Origin: Cyanophora paradoxa | Lineage: Eukaryota; Glaucocystophyceae; Cyanophorales; Cyanophoraceae | Direction of reading: 5' to 3' | DNA: 64,000 nucleotides | Assembly (NCBI GenBank): GCA_004431415.1 | Contig: QPMI01000701.1 | Coordinates: 1 to 64,000 of the forward strand | Part shown: in pieces, positions 51,651-61,429 of the stretch | Numbering within the stretch: position 1 is the first letter of the stretch | Layout of the letters: every line of letters starts with the position of its first letter | Notes under the pieces: generated by a model | What the model was told of the DNA's origin: nothing | The model's database searches: none | What the model saw: the letters and a program-made list of their open reading frames with translations, nothing else | Position numbers and translations under genes: made by a program

Positions 51651-52659
51651 CCTGCCCTTTGTGTGTGACGAGATATAACTGCGACCCCCATCGTGAGCTT
51701 GGGCAACAGTGCAACGCGCGAGCGAGCCGCCCTGCTGGGAAAGTCGGCGGCGAACCTCGCTTCACGGAGACCTCGGAGCCGGAGAAACAGGCGAGGCTGG
51801 AGCGGCTTCTCAGATGACTGGCTTAGTCGCCGCTGGTGTGGACTGGCTCCGAAGCTTCTGCGAGGCCTGCTGGGTCTGCTGGGCGGGTCGAAGGCCGAAC
51901 AGAATGAGCCTCCTTACACGTTTTTCGGCTCCTAGTATGGGCTCCTGGTACTTGCGTACCTACCTCTGTACCCCAGCAGGTGAGTGTTAAGCGGAAACAC
52001 CGCGGAGCTACCGGTATAGCTAGCTATAGCGGCACTTAGCGCTAGGCTCCGCTAGCCCGCGGCCGCGGGCCGCGGACCATATGCGCGTGCATGGCGCGCG
52101 CATCATGGCATGAGTGCATGCGCATATGACTCGTGATGAGCAGGGCCTGCATGCGCATGAGCAGCTGCTGCAGGCGCGGCGGCCGCGGTGGCGTGGCGCG
52201 CGCTCGCGCGTACGCGTGCGACATATGCATGCAGCTGCAGCTGCAGCTCGAGCGCACGGCGCCGCGGCCAGCAGCGCGCTGGCGCAGCTAGCTCTGCAGC
52301 GCTAGCCGGCGCCCTAGCGCGCGCTGCCGGCCGCGCCGCGCCAGCCATGCTATGCACGTGCACGTACGTATACGCGTACGCGTACGCGTACGTAAATACA
52401 CGCGCACGCGCACGCGCACGTATGCAAAGCACCTCGAGCTCGAGCTCGAGCTCGAACTCCAGCTCCAGCGCTGCGAGTACTATATAGCTACTATATATTT
52501 GCTCTAAATTTAGCCGGGCACCCCTTCAGCTTGTTGGGCCCCGGCAATGGGCCGGCATGCGCATCATCATGATATCGATCAGCGGCAGGCTGCAGCCCAG
52601 CATGCCGGCCGCGGGCTCTAGCTCCTTGATCGAGTCGTCCGCTTCCGGCTAAAGATTCA
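51651..52659. other. Long intergenic region with alternating purine/pyrimidine DNA
   Basis: No gene seen. 52370-52425 is a strong alternating run (acgtatacgcgtacgcgtac, then cacgcgcacgcgcacgcgca) that could adopt Z-DNA. 52430-52465 is an inverted ctcgagctcgagctcgagct run. 52060-52300 is dense in gcatgc, gcgcgc and ctgcag palindromes. The first 300 bp are upstream of the thioredoxin gene. Confidence 0.5.
52370..52466. repeat. Z-DNA-prone and self-complementary dinucleotide tract
   Basis: Contiguous (gc/ac/tg)n alternation including four gtacgc units and three cacgcg units, followed by four ctcgag units. Low-complexity and strongly palindromic. Confidence 0.75.
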
Positions 52660-52723
52660 ATGGCTGTGGTCATGGGTCGAATGCATGAGAAGATCTCTGA
52701 AATGCGAATGCGAACTAGACTCT

Positions 52724-52871
52724 GCGTGAAGGCCCCCTGCGGCCACGGCCCGGCCTGCAGCTGCGCCGCGCGCGTCCAGAACAAGGCGTTCTTCGGCGAT
52801 GCCGTCGCCAAGAAGGCCGCCCGCGCCGCCCCCTCCACCTCCTTCTCGGTCTTCGCCTCCGCCGAGAAGGT

Positions 52872-52885
<14 letters not shown>
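52724..52885 (+). pseudogene. Duplicated transit-peptide exon of theta carbonic anhydrase 1
   Basis: This stretch reads CVKAPCGHGPACSCAARVQN KAFFGDAVAKKAARAAPSTS FSVFASAEK. It is nearly identical at DNA level to exon 1 of the minus-strand carbonic anhydrase at 47659-49143 (about four substitutions in 160 bp), but lies on the plus strand about 3.6 kb away. The first part of the leader (MNAFATV..) is missing; the sequence just before it is unrelated. Similarity stops at the old splice donor, where gtt became gtc and a CGC run begins. The frame stays open to 53604, antisense to the F-box gene, but nothing recognisable follows. I read it as a recent partial gene copy, most likely non-functional. 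Confidence 0.85.

Positions 52886-52906
<21 letters not shown>
52868..52906. repeat. CGC trinucleotide run
   Basis: About twelve cgc units directly abutting the duplicated transit-peptide exon. On the plus strand this reads poly-Arg. The original exon has only a single cgccgcc at this place, so the run arose after or during the duplication. Confidence 0.85.
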
Positions 52907-52911
<5 letters not shown>

Positions 52912-53077
52912 GTAAACAAGGACTCGATTCTAGTGGGTCGGAAGCGCCTCGCGGCGGCCGCGGGGTCCACGCCGCGCCCAGCGCAGCGCCAGTGCAGTTC
53001 CAGCTGCGAGCGCAGCTGGCTGATCGCGGCCGCCGATCGCGAGGAAGAGGAGAAGCGGGGGGCCGGGGGCCGGCGCC

Positions 53078-53898
53078 TCAGGAGCTCGAGGGGAGCTGGA
53101 GGAGCTGCGTGTCGGCGGGGTCAAGGGCAAGAGCCAGGAGGCGCGCGAGGGCCCCCGGGCCGGGGCCAGCCACGTGGGACCAGCCGCGCCGCAGCCCGCC
53201 CCCTGCGCCCCCTGTCGCCCCCGGATGGAGCGCGACGGCGCGGCCGGGGCGCCGGCGGCCTGCAGGCTCCGCACCGTGGACGGCGACGAGGGCGGCGTGG
53301 CGGCCGTCGCGCAGCCGCAGCAGCGCCGCCCAGCGCTCCCGCAGCGCCTCGCCCACCAGCTCCCCCGCCTCCGCCGACGCCAGAACCTCCTCCACCTCCT
53401 CTGCGCCGTACGCGTCCGAGGTCGCGGCGCGCTCGTGCACGTGCGAGCGTGGCGCGAATTTGTAGCTCGCGCGCGGCGAGACCAACCTGGCCCAAAGCGA
53501 TGCGGCGGGCAGGGCGGGATTGCGACGGGAGCCGCTCCGTACCTGGGGGAGCGTTCGGCGAGCTTCGGAGAGCAAGTACGCGCCAGCTGCAGCCGCAACG
53601 TTAACCGCGGCGAAAGAGAGAGATTGCACCGTCTTACGACATCCGCCCACTCCTGATCCTCGAGCAGTTCGGAGGCGTCAACGACGCAACTAGCCGAGCT
53701 ACCTACGAGGCGCTCCTCTTCCGCTCGGACAACGTACGCTGTCTTCGCGTTCCGTTCCGCGTTTGCCGTGACTGGGAAGCGCTTGGCAAGGATCGCATTC
53801 CAGGCCGAGGCGGCAGCGGCTCTCAAAGTGCGGCAAGCGGCCTCCGCGGCACACAGGGAGCGAGCGTCGAGACGCTCAAGCACTGCGGGTGCGGTCAC
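53078..53898 (-). CDS. F-box protein (start unresolved)
   Basis: The first recognisable exon reads VLERLDARSLCAAEAACRTL RAAAASAWNAILAKRFPVT, an F-box (compare L..VLERL...SL..A..VCR.WR..A). Then VDASELLEDQEWADVV, donor gtaaga, and a second frame with RSHVHERAATSDAYGAEEVE, ELVGEALRERWAALLRLRDG, HVAGPGPGALARLLALALDP and DTQLLQLPSSS, stop at 53078. The upstream ATG (MLRLP) that would complete the usual LP of the F-box is separated from the domain by an in-frame tga, so the true first exon is missing or further upstream. Third F-box gene of the window; F-box proteins link substrates to SCF ubiquitin ligases. No LRR, kelch or WD repeat seen. Confidence 0.55.
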
Positions 53899-54106
53899 TC
53901 AGGGGAGCCTGAGCATCGAATTCGCAGCAGCAATGAAGCCGGGTGCACCTAGCCGTAGGAGATCATGCGGAAGGTCGAGGAAGTCCGGCGAAGCGCATTT
54001 TATCATCCTCGTTCCGATGCCCGTGCCCCGATGCGCAGCTGCCGCATCACTCGCTGGGGGTAGAGCTCGCCCGAAATCATGGACATACCCCTACACAGAG
54101 GCGAAA

Positions 54107-56365
54107 ATGTTCAGCTGCATCGTTCCCAGGCCGCCTGCGGCGTCGGCGCCGTTGTCGTTGCCGTCAAGCGCAACATGCACGGCGCCGGTGGGCCTCAGAG
54201 TTAGACCGGCCCGCAGCGGAAAACATGGGACGCCGCAGCACAGCCTTAGGTTCATAGCTGGTGCTCCTGTAAGCGCGTCGGCATTGCTCCGCCCGGTCCG
54301 CGCCGTGCGTCGCCCGCCATGCGCCGCGGCGCCGCGGCGTGCAGAACCGGGCCCTATAGCCCAGGCACGCATCGTTTTGGTGCGCGGCGTCCGCGGACGA
54401 GCCGAAGGAAGCGTCTAGCTCCAGCGTGCGTGCCAGATCCCACGTCGTGCCAGGTCTCGTGTCGTGTCCAGGCCGCTCAACCAGGCCCGCACGTGCAGGC
54501 GGCGCCGGCGCGGGCCCCGGCGGCGCCCCCGACACGGTACGGGGCGGGGCGCAAGACACGGTACGATCAGGCGCGGGAGGCGAGCGGGCTCGACTCGGAG
54601 ACGTTCGACCGCTACGAGGACGAGCTGAAAGACCCCGTGCGCGCGCATGCGCCCGGCCCGGGCCCCCGCCCGCCGCGCCGCCGGCCCTCGTGAGTGACCC
54701 GTCTCCTGCGCAGGTCATCTTCATCGAGGTGAGGCGCAGGCCCCGCGCCGGAGCGCGCCAGGAGCGGCGCGCCGCTGAGGGCGGGTTCGGGGGCGGCTCG
54801 GCAGTGGCTGGTCCCGCGGCCCGTGCGGCTGTTCCTGTACGCCGGCATCGGCGGCAACGCCCTCCTCGGCGCGGTGCGCGGCGGCCCACCGCGCCCCGTC
54901 GCTCGGGGGCGGGGCGCGAGGCGGGGGCTGGGGCGGGGCAGTTCATCCAGGGGACGGGGGTGCTGGCGCGCTCGTCGCGGGGCGAGGCGCTGGGGGAGGA
55001 GCTGCTGGCGAACCTGGGGCTGAACCTCGCGGGGGCGGCCGGCATGGCCGCCGCCTTCCTCCTCGACCGCTGGCTCGGCGAGCGCCGCCGCGCCCGCCGC
55101 GCCCGCATCCGCGAGATCCAGGCCCGCCCCCGCCCGCCCCCGCCCCGCCCGCCCCCCGTCTCACCCGCGCCTCCGCAGCGGCTACGAGCCGAGCGGGAGG
55201 GGGCGGGGCCGGCGGTGCGGGCGGCGCGGGCGGAGAAGGAGCGGGCGGGGGCGGCGGTGGTGGGCCCGGGGGGCCGGCGGCGGGGCGGCCAAGCGGGACG
55301 AGGCGGAGCGGATGCTGCGAAGGCTCTCTCGCATGGGGCCGGCGCGCCCTCCCGCCGTCCCCTGCGCCGCCCGCCCCTCCCCGGCTGAGGGGCGGGCAGG
55401 TGCCGATCGTGGGGAGGCGAAGGCGCGCGTGCTGCGGGAGCTCGTCGCGGCGCTGCCCCCGGCGCCCGCGTCGTCGAGGCCCGCACGCGCCCCGCCCGCC
55501 CCTCCCGCGCCCAACTGCGGCGCCGACTGCCCCGGCGGGGCGCGCGCAGGTGGGCACTTTCCTGGGCTACTCGGCGATCTCGATGGCGCAGGCGCTGCCC
55601 CGGGGGCGGAGGTCGTGACCTACGAGAAGGCGGGCGCCCTCGCGCGCCGCGGCGACGGGGGCGGGCTCTGAGGGCGGGGCGGGGGTGCAGGACGTGCGCT
55701 TCGGGCTGCCGGCGATGCGGTTCGTGCAGCAGGCGGGGATGGGCGGGCGCGTGGACGTCAAGCTCGGCGACGCCGTCTCCCGCATCCCCAGCGACGCCGC
55801 CGCCTGGCGCCGCAGGCCCGCGCCCCCCGCCCGCCCGCCCGCGCCCCGCGCCCCGCGCCCCGCGCCCGCGCCCGCGCCCCGGGCGCCGGCCTCTGCTGAG
55901 GGGGCGGCAGCGAGCGGGGGGCGGTGATCGACCTCCTCTTCCTGGACGGGGCCCCCGGGGCGCGCCCCGGCCCTCCCCCGGCCCCGCAGCCCTCCAGCTC
56001 TCACCCCCGGCAGGAGTACGAGGCGTACCTCGAGGCAGCGCGCCCCTACCTCCGCCCGGCCTCGGTGCGCCCCGTCCCGCAGGGGCCGGGGCGCGCGGGG
56101 GCCGGGGTGACGGGGGGCCCCGGGCGGGGGCCGGGGCCAGGTGGTGGTGGCGGACAACACGGGGATCTTCGGGGAGCAGCTGGCCGGCTACCTCGCCGCC
56201 GTCCGCGACCCGCCCGCTTCGCCTCCGAGGTCCCGCCCCGGCCCCCGCCCCCGCCCGCCCCGCGCCTCCGCCTGACGGGGCGGGCGGCCGGGGCAGTCGA
56301 TCGAGGCGCCGCTCGCGAACTACCCCGACACGATCGACGCCATGGAGAAGAGCGTCCTCCTCTAG
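54107..56365 (+). CDS. Membrane-anchored, muroplast-targeted class I O-methyltransferase
   Basis: The ATG at 54107 gives MFSCIVPRPPAASAPLSLPS.., a Phe-type muroplast transit peptide. Its exon ends SLRFIAGAP (donor gtaagc) and joins AAPARAPAAPPTRYGAGRK, TRYDQAREASGLDSETFDRY. Two hydrophobic segments follow: VRLFLYAGIGGNALLGA and NLGLNLAGAAGMAAAFLLDR. The SAM-dependent methyltransferase core comes last: VPIVGEAKARVLRELVAAL, VGTFLGYSAISMAQALP (SAM-binding glycine motif), GRVDVKLGDAV, VIDLLFLDGA, EYEAYLEAARPYLRP, VVVADNTGIFGEQL, SIEAPLANYPDTIDAMEKSV LL, stop tag at 56363. The LFLDG and ADN motifs are those of cation-dependent caffeoyl-CoA-type O-methyltransferases. It probably methylates a small molecule at a plastid membrane; the substrate is unknown. 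Confidence 0.75.
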
Positions 56366-56851
56366 ATCAAGGACCCCTCCCCTTCCGATTGGTACTGTGT
56401 ACTGTCGACGTCAACTGCCGCTGTGTAGAAGTACGTGTAGCCTAAATTATGGCAAGGCCAAATTGCAACACCTGGATTGGATCGAATTTCTAGGTCATCT
56501 AGATCTAGATCACAAGGGTAGAGCCGTGGCGTCCGTACGGATGGGAGCATGCGCAGCCGGCGCCGTGAAGGCTGAAGTCGATTTCGGAGCTAGTGCACAT
56601 GCCACGGTGAAATCTTAATCGGATCTGCAGCCTGTGCAGGCCCGCCAGCGAAGGCTGCGACGCGCGTGGCGGGCGACGCTTGAGTTTCTCGGACGCGGGA
56701 GGGCGCTGGCGGGAACGATGACGTTGCCATCAGGAACAGCAATTCACAAACCGCTCTGACCTTGCGCGTGGAGCCCGGCTGATGCTCCGCTAGCTTGCTC
56801 CCCCGCTTCCCGCCTCCAGCGGCAGCGCGTCAGCAGCCGGCACGTCCAAGG
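56366..56851. other. Spacer between tandem plus-strand genes
   Basis: AT-richer DNA with gatctagatctagatc near 56498-56512. No gene seen. It probably includes the methyltransferase terminator and the promoter of the BED gene. Confidence 0.4.
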
Positions 56852-58785
56852 ATGGTCCCATTCGATCTCCAGGCACCGCCCGTCACTTCCGTGGCGCGAA
56901 AGCGGACAGCCGGCGATCTCAGCGATCCCAGCGGCAGCGCGGGGCCCGGGACGCCGGCGAGCGAGGACGGCGCGCTCGGTTCGCTGCTGGAGGGCTTCGC
57001 CCTGCAGGTGGACGCGGCGTCGGCGAGCGTCGATGGCGGCGCCCCGCAGCCGCCGCAGACGTACGAGGAGGCGTGGGCCTACCTCAACAGCGAGGAGCAC
57101 GGTCCGCGCGCCCGCCCCGACGCCCTCGCGCGGCGCGGCGTGCCCCGCCGACGCCCGCGGCAGCGGCTCTTGGCCTGCAGATCTCGGACATCCTCGCCGC
57201 CCTGCCCAAGTGGGCGTCCGAGGCCCGCGCCCGCTCCCTCGGCGCCCGGCGCCAGCGCGCCGCCGACGCTCGGGGCGCAGGTGGCGGCGGAGAGCGTGCT
57301 GGCGAGGCAGCGGCAGCGGCGCAAGAAGAAGAAGCAGCGCGGGCCGAGGCAGCCGCCCGAGGCCGCAGGCGGCGGGGGCGGGGGCGGGGCGCAGGAGGGG
57401 GCGGGGGCGGGGCGCGGGCCGTCGTTGATCTGGCGCACTTCGAGCCGGTGGGGAGGGGCGAGGCGGCGGGCGCGGTGCTGCCACTGCGGGGCGGAGGTTG
57501 CGCTGGAGGGGGGTCGACGTCGGGGGCGGGGCAGCACCTGGCGCGGGCGCACGGCCTCGAGCTCCCCAGCGCCGCCCGCCGCCGCGACGACGACGCCGCC
57601 CTCCTCGCCGCCGCCGCCCTCCGCCGCGCCTCCGCCCCCGCCCCGCCCGCCCCGGCCCCTCCCGCCCGGCCCACGCCCCGCCACCCGCCCTTCGCCGGCT
57701 CCTCCCCCGCCCCCCGCGGGTCCCCTGGGCGACCTGGCGACGCTTGCGCTCGGGCCGGCCCGCCGCCCACTTCTTCCTGCCTCTGCTGCTGTCGCTTTCG
57801 CCCCGCCGCCTTCGCCCGCGACCTCGCCGGCCCGCCCCCGCCCGCCGGCCCGCGGGCGGCAGCGGCGCCCTTGCCCTCGCCCCGTCGGGCCTCCCCTGGG
57901 GGCGCCCCTGGGCCGTGCGCTCTGCAGAGCCGCCGCCGCGCCCGCCGTCTGCGCGCCCGGCGCCCCCGTCGCGGCCGCCACCTCAATCCAATCTCCGGCC
58001 ACGCCAGCCGGAAGCCCGCCTTCGCCGTGCTCCCCGCCGGCGCCGCGCTCGCCGGCGGGGCGCCCTCGCCCGCCTCCCGCCCCGGGGGCGCAGGGTTGGC
58101 CCCCGCCTCTGCCCCCGGCCCTCACGCTTCCTCCAGCGCCCCCTCCTCCGGGGCAGGCCCACCCGCTGCCCTCCCCACAGCGCCCGCCCGCGCCCCGCCC
58201 CGCGCCCGGCGCATCCGGGCCGGCGGGGCCCGCGGCCGCGGGCGGGCCCTCTGGATGGTCGGTGGCGGGGAGGGAAGGGGCGGAGGCGGGGGAGCGGCAG
58301 CGGCGGGCGGCGCGGTCGTTTGTGTGGGGCTACTTCCGGCGGGAGCGGGCGGGGCCGGGGGGCAGGGAGGTCGCCCGCTGCACCCTCTGCCCCGACGCCG
58401 TCCTCTCCTTCTCCGGTGCCGCCCCCCATCCCCCATCCCCCCATCCCCCCCCCCCCCCCCCCCCGGGAGCCGACGTGCAGCCCCGGCAGGGTCGACGTCG
58501 AGCCTCTCCTACCACTCCGCCACCAGCACGGCGTCCAAGGCCCCTCGAGCTCCCGCCCCGCCCCGCCCCCGGCCCCGCCCCCGGCCCCGCCAGCGCCCCC
58601 AGCTTCAGCCCCGGCCCCCGTTACCGCCCCCGTCCTCGCCCTGTCATTTAGTCATTGACCATGGCACCGTACGCTTGGCACCCGTTGACCGGGACCCTGC
58701 AGCTGGTGTAAGGAATTCGAACTCAGGAACTGATTTGAAAAACTTTTTTGGGGTTCAACGGTTATGCGCACTGCGGCATGCGTGA
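56852..58785 (+). CDS. BED zinc-finger protein (3' end approximate)
   Basis: Start MVPFDLQAPPVTSVARKRTA at 56852. Exons: LLEGFALQVDAASASVDGG, TYEEAWAYLNSEEH, ISDILAALPKWASEARARSL, VLARQRQRRKKKKQRG (basic, possible NLS). First zinc finger: SLIWRT.., CCHCGAEVALEGG, then TSGAGQHLARAHGLEL (CxxC...HxxxxH, BED type). A long Pro/Ala-rich linker follows. Second BED-like segment: SFVWGYFRRERAGPGGREVA RCTLCPDAVLSFSG, spliced over a poly-C intron to GSTSSLSYHSATSTASKAP, which lacks the second His and may not bind zinc. BED fingers bind DNA and occur in chromatin-boundary proteins and in hAT transposases; no hAT catalytic domain is seen, so this is more likely a host regulator. The frame after the second finger stays open to 58785. 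Confidence 0.5.
58443..58464. repeat. Poly-C tract in BED-gene intron
   Basis: About 20 C interrupted once, inside the intron that splits the second BED-like segment. Confidence 0.8.
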
Positions 58786-59164
58786 TCATGACCGTCGGAC
58801 AATTCAAGTGGCTTCATGATCAAGGCTTGGGGCCGGGCACCACTGGACGAAGTTGGAGCGCTGGCACTGCCGCAGTGCGCATGCGGCACTGCAGCAGTAC
58901 TCGTGCGCCCAAGACTCTCACTGAGTCAGGCTCTCAGAGTCTGCTGCTGAGACCGTCGGACTCTGAGACTCTGAGTTTTCAAGTTTCACGAGTCCGACCG
59001 TAGGACGGTCATGATCACTGAGTCATGCCATGATGGCTTATATATGAGGGCCATCAATGGGCCAAACGCGAAAAGTCAACTCCGAGAGCTCGAGACTCGG
59101 AAGTGACGCTTGGATTGCGGAGGTTCTTATAACCGCCGCAACAGCTGTGGGGGTACCCCTTCCG

Positions 59165-59285
59165 AGGCTGGCGATCGCGGCGATCACGAGCCGATCGCGA
59201 CCCTGGCGATCGCGATTTTCTCCCGATCGCGACCCTTTTCGATCGCGATTTCGAGATCGGGGGCATTTCTGCGATCGCGAGAAAG
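59165..59285. repeat. Cluster of GATCGCGA/GCGATCGC palindromes
   Basis: In about 120 bp: gcgatcgcgg, ccgatcgcga, gcgatcgcga, ccgatcgcga, tcgatcgcga and gcgatcgcga. A smaller cluster with the same core is at 19668-19705. GCGATCGC is also the HIP1 palindrome of cyanobacteria; nothing else here suggests cyanobacterial DNA. Confidence 0.7.
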
Positions 59286-59408
59286 GAAAAATCGGAAAAG
59301 GCCGAAAAGTGCGTTTTTCACGCGTGAAATCGACCCAAAACGAGGGTTCGAATCCCGGGGCCGGATTTGGACTTGGGTAAAATCTCGAGTCAAAATGGGA
59401 GAAAAATG

Positions 59409-59479
59409 CGACTTGGGACTTGGGACTTGGGACTTGGGACTTGGGACTTGGGACTTGGGACTTGGGACTTGGGACTTGG
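59409..59479. repeat. CTTGGGA 7-bp minisatellite
   Basis: About ten perfect tandem copies of cttggga (gacttgggacttgggactt..). A decayed copy of the same array (gggacttggacttgggactt) is at 61500-61522. Both flank the frameshifted reading frames of this region. Confidence 0.95.
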
Positions 59480-59538
59480 GAAGAGTCGGAGTCAGAGTCT
59501 GGACTCAAAAGCGGGGAAATTTTCGGAAGGGGAGAAAA

Positions 59539-59957
59539 ATGGCAGACGAGCCCTATTACGATTTCCCCTTTGAGTTGAATATGGCATTCGAGAGGTTGCG
59601 CGAGTTCTGGCGTTGGCACATCACAGGACATGACATCCCCGGAATAAGACCAGTGCCCAACACACAGGGCGTCCTCGAAATTGTCCGTCAATATCCGCGT
59701 CGATTCAATGAATGGATTGAGTTCCACGCGACGAACCGTTTCCAAAGTCTCCCGAGGCCATACGCGAAAATTTCGTGAGGCTGGTGGGGCCAGGCTACGA
59801 CAACCCTAACAATCATCGACACGTACCACATGAAGACAGGGCTATTGTTCGACGGGGACGGCGCATGAGACATCGCAGGGAGGCACGGGACGAGCGGACA
59901 GCCCTTCGCACCGGGGTAGGGCTCATCGAGAGGGAGGGGTACAGCCCCGGGATGTAG
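59539..59957 (+). pseudogene. Frameshifted ORF of unknown origin
   Basis: A clean ATG at 59539 reads MADEPYYDFPFELNMAFERL, REFWRWHITGHDIPGIRPVP, NTQGVLEIVRQYPRRFNEWI and then hits a stop at 59776. A second frame picks up at once with EAIRENFVRLVGPGYDNPNN, HRHVPHEDRAIVRRGRRMRH and ends at 59955. Residue mix, continuity and lack of GC bias suggest one former protein of about 140 residues broken by a single frameshift near 59750 (or a slippage site or base error). No family recognised. Unlike its neighbours to the left it has no obvious intron and ordinary codon use. Confidence 0.5.
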
Positions 59958-60048
59958 GGTACACCCAACCCCGAGACTCGACCTTCGGCGGACGCACTCG
60001 GGCGATTTCCGTCAGGCCGGCTCAGCGGGGTAGGGGGGCTTCGGTCCA

Positions 60049-60180
60049 ACTTTTTTGCGGTCCAGTTTGCAGCAAAACAGGGGGGAGAAGGGACGTTTTC
60101 CGTGAGATTTCCTTCGGCCCAACATTTTTTTAGGTCCAGTTTGCAGCGAAGGAAGGGGGGAGAAACGTAAGAAAAGGCCA
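60049..60180. repeat. 64-bp imperfect tandem repeat
   Basis: Two copies beginning cttcggtccaac (60049) and cttcggcccaac (60113). Both contain ggtccagtttgcagc and aggggggagaa. A third degraded copy (ggccagttcgcaacgtttctgctgcaaac) follows at about 60196. The repeats sit upstream of the 60404 reading frame. Confidence 0.7.
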
Positions 60181-60403
60181 AATTTGGCTTTTTTCAGGCC
60201 AGTTCGCAACGTTTCTGCTGCAAACTAGCCCAGGAAAAAATTCGCCCACAAAACCGCGGTCCGCCGCCATTTTGGCTCACTCTTACAACGGGTTCGCCGC
60301 CTTCTCTCAGCCCAAGCAAACTCTGCCTCTCCGAATTTTCACAAGTCCGCTCTCTCAGTCACCTCACGTTTTGCCTTTGCTGATCTCTTTTCCCTTTGCG
60401 CAG

Positions 60404-61429
60404 ATGTCGCCTGTCTCTGAGATTCCCTCTGAGCTTGCCAAGGACTTTGCCAAGGCTCGCAATCTGCACAAGTCCGGACTTTGGCCTACCCTGCCATGGA
60501 GCGTCGCGCCAAGGCACTGGGGTACAACTACGGCTCCTACCACGGCTTGAACGGCGTCTGCTACCTTGGCCTTTTCCGCAAGGATGACGTCAAGAATCCC
60601 GAGCCCAAGCCCGCGCCGTCATTCGTCCCAACTCCCGAAATGCTCCAGCTTCAAGCCGAGTCTGCCGCCGAGACACTCGCCTGGGCCAACCCCCCTCAAG
60701 CCTTCACGAATTACCCCCCTCCGTCATCGTCGTCATCTGCCCCCGAGCCTGCCCCTCAGCCCGTCGCCGAGCCCGCCCCTCAGCCCGCCGATGACGCCAA
60801 GTCCGAGGCCTCTGACGCCGAGTCTGACATCAACGACTTCATCGACTTTGACGTGCCGATTCCATACGACTTGAGTCGTCTTCTGACTCTGAAGGCGACA
60901 ACGAAACCCGACTCGCAAGCGCCGCATTATCAAGACCAAGTCAATCGTCAAGAAGAAGTTCATGGAGACTACGTCATTCACCGACAACTCCGAGCGCGTC
61001 AAGGACCCCGCAAGGAAAACGCCAAGGACTTGAAGCTCGGCGCTGGCATTGCCCGTTCTCGTGTGACGTCACACTACAGCGAGCGCCTGACTCAGCACGT
61101 CAAGACCATTGAGAAGCGCGTCCTCTGCAACGAGCTCCGCAAGGAGTTGGGAGCGCAAGCGGCGCACGAGCGCCTTGTCCAGTACCAGATCAACAAGGCG
61201 CGGATCGCCGAGCGCAAGCAGAAGGAGGCAGCCGAGCTCAAGGCGCGCATCGAGGCTCAGCAGCAGCGCGAGGCAGAGGCGGCAGCGGCCTTGGCGGCGC
61301 AGCGCGAGCGCGAGCGGCAGGACTTGGTGCAGGCAGCGCAGGCCTTCCCGCATTCCCTTAAGTCGGCGCCGAGGGCCTCATTGAGTTGGTTTCCGATGAC
61401 GATGACTCTGACTTTGAGATGCTGTAAAT
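60404..61429 (+). pseudogene. Frameshifted gene for a Pro/Ser-rich, coiled-coil, acidic-tailed protein
   Basis: Starts MSPVSEIPSELAKDFAKARN LHKSG at 60404, shifts frame to LAYPAMERRAKALGYNYGSY HGLNGVCYLGLFRKDDV, continues through a Pro-rich linker and DAKSEASDAESDINDFIDFD. It then shifts to LESSSDSEGDNETRLAS and RRIIKTKSIVKKKFMETTSF TDNSERVKDPARK. It returns to DLKLGAGIARSRVTSHYSER with a long coiled coil (NELRKELGAQAAHERLVQYQ; ELKARIEAQQQREAEAAAAL), and finally shifts to AEGLIELVSDDDDSDFEML with a stop at 61427. At least four frame changes are needed to keep protein-like sequence, so this is either a decayed gene or a stretch with base errors. No family recognised. The GLNGVCYLGLF..DD block may be a domain. 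Confidence 0.5.

Larger units (their letters stand above)
58786..59538. other. Repeat-rich spacer
   Basis: 58880-59010 is built of imperfect inverted actctgagactctgagt and tcatgatcactgagtcatg words. 59165-59285 contains at least six gatcgcga or gcgatcgc words. 59410-59480 is a 7-bp minisatellite. GC content is lower than in the genes to the left. No gene seen, although a minus-strand frame stays open through the repeats. Confidence 0.5.

Noticed and set aside
52660..53604. A working gene made from the duplicated transit exon
   Set aside because: The early Phe-containing part of the leader is absent, the downstream frame is only the antisense of the F-box gene plus a CGC run, and no domain is seen.
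955..58785. Hundreds of long open frames on both strands of the GC-rich part
   Set aside because: High GC removes stop codons, so antisense and off-frame stretches stay open. I kept only frames with recognisable motifs, sensible splice joins or repeated signatures.
56852..58785. hAT transposase
   Set aside because: BED fingers occur in hAT transposases, but there is no catalytic RNase-H-like domain or dimerisation domain, and no terminal inverted repeats were seen.
59409..59479. CRISPR array or telomere repeat
   Set aside because: Units are 7 bp with no spacers, so not CRISPR. The unit CTTGGGA does not match TTTAGGG-type telomere repeats.
59038..59745. A 235-codon minus-strand frame across the CTTGGGA array
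   Set aside because: It reads low-complexity SQVPSPK repeats from the minisatellite and arginine-rich sequence from the GATCGCGA cluster; no motif, and the plus strand has the better frame at 59539.
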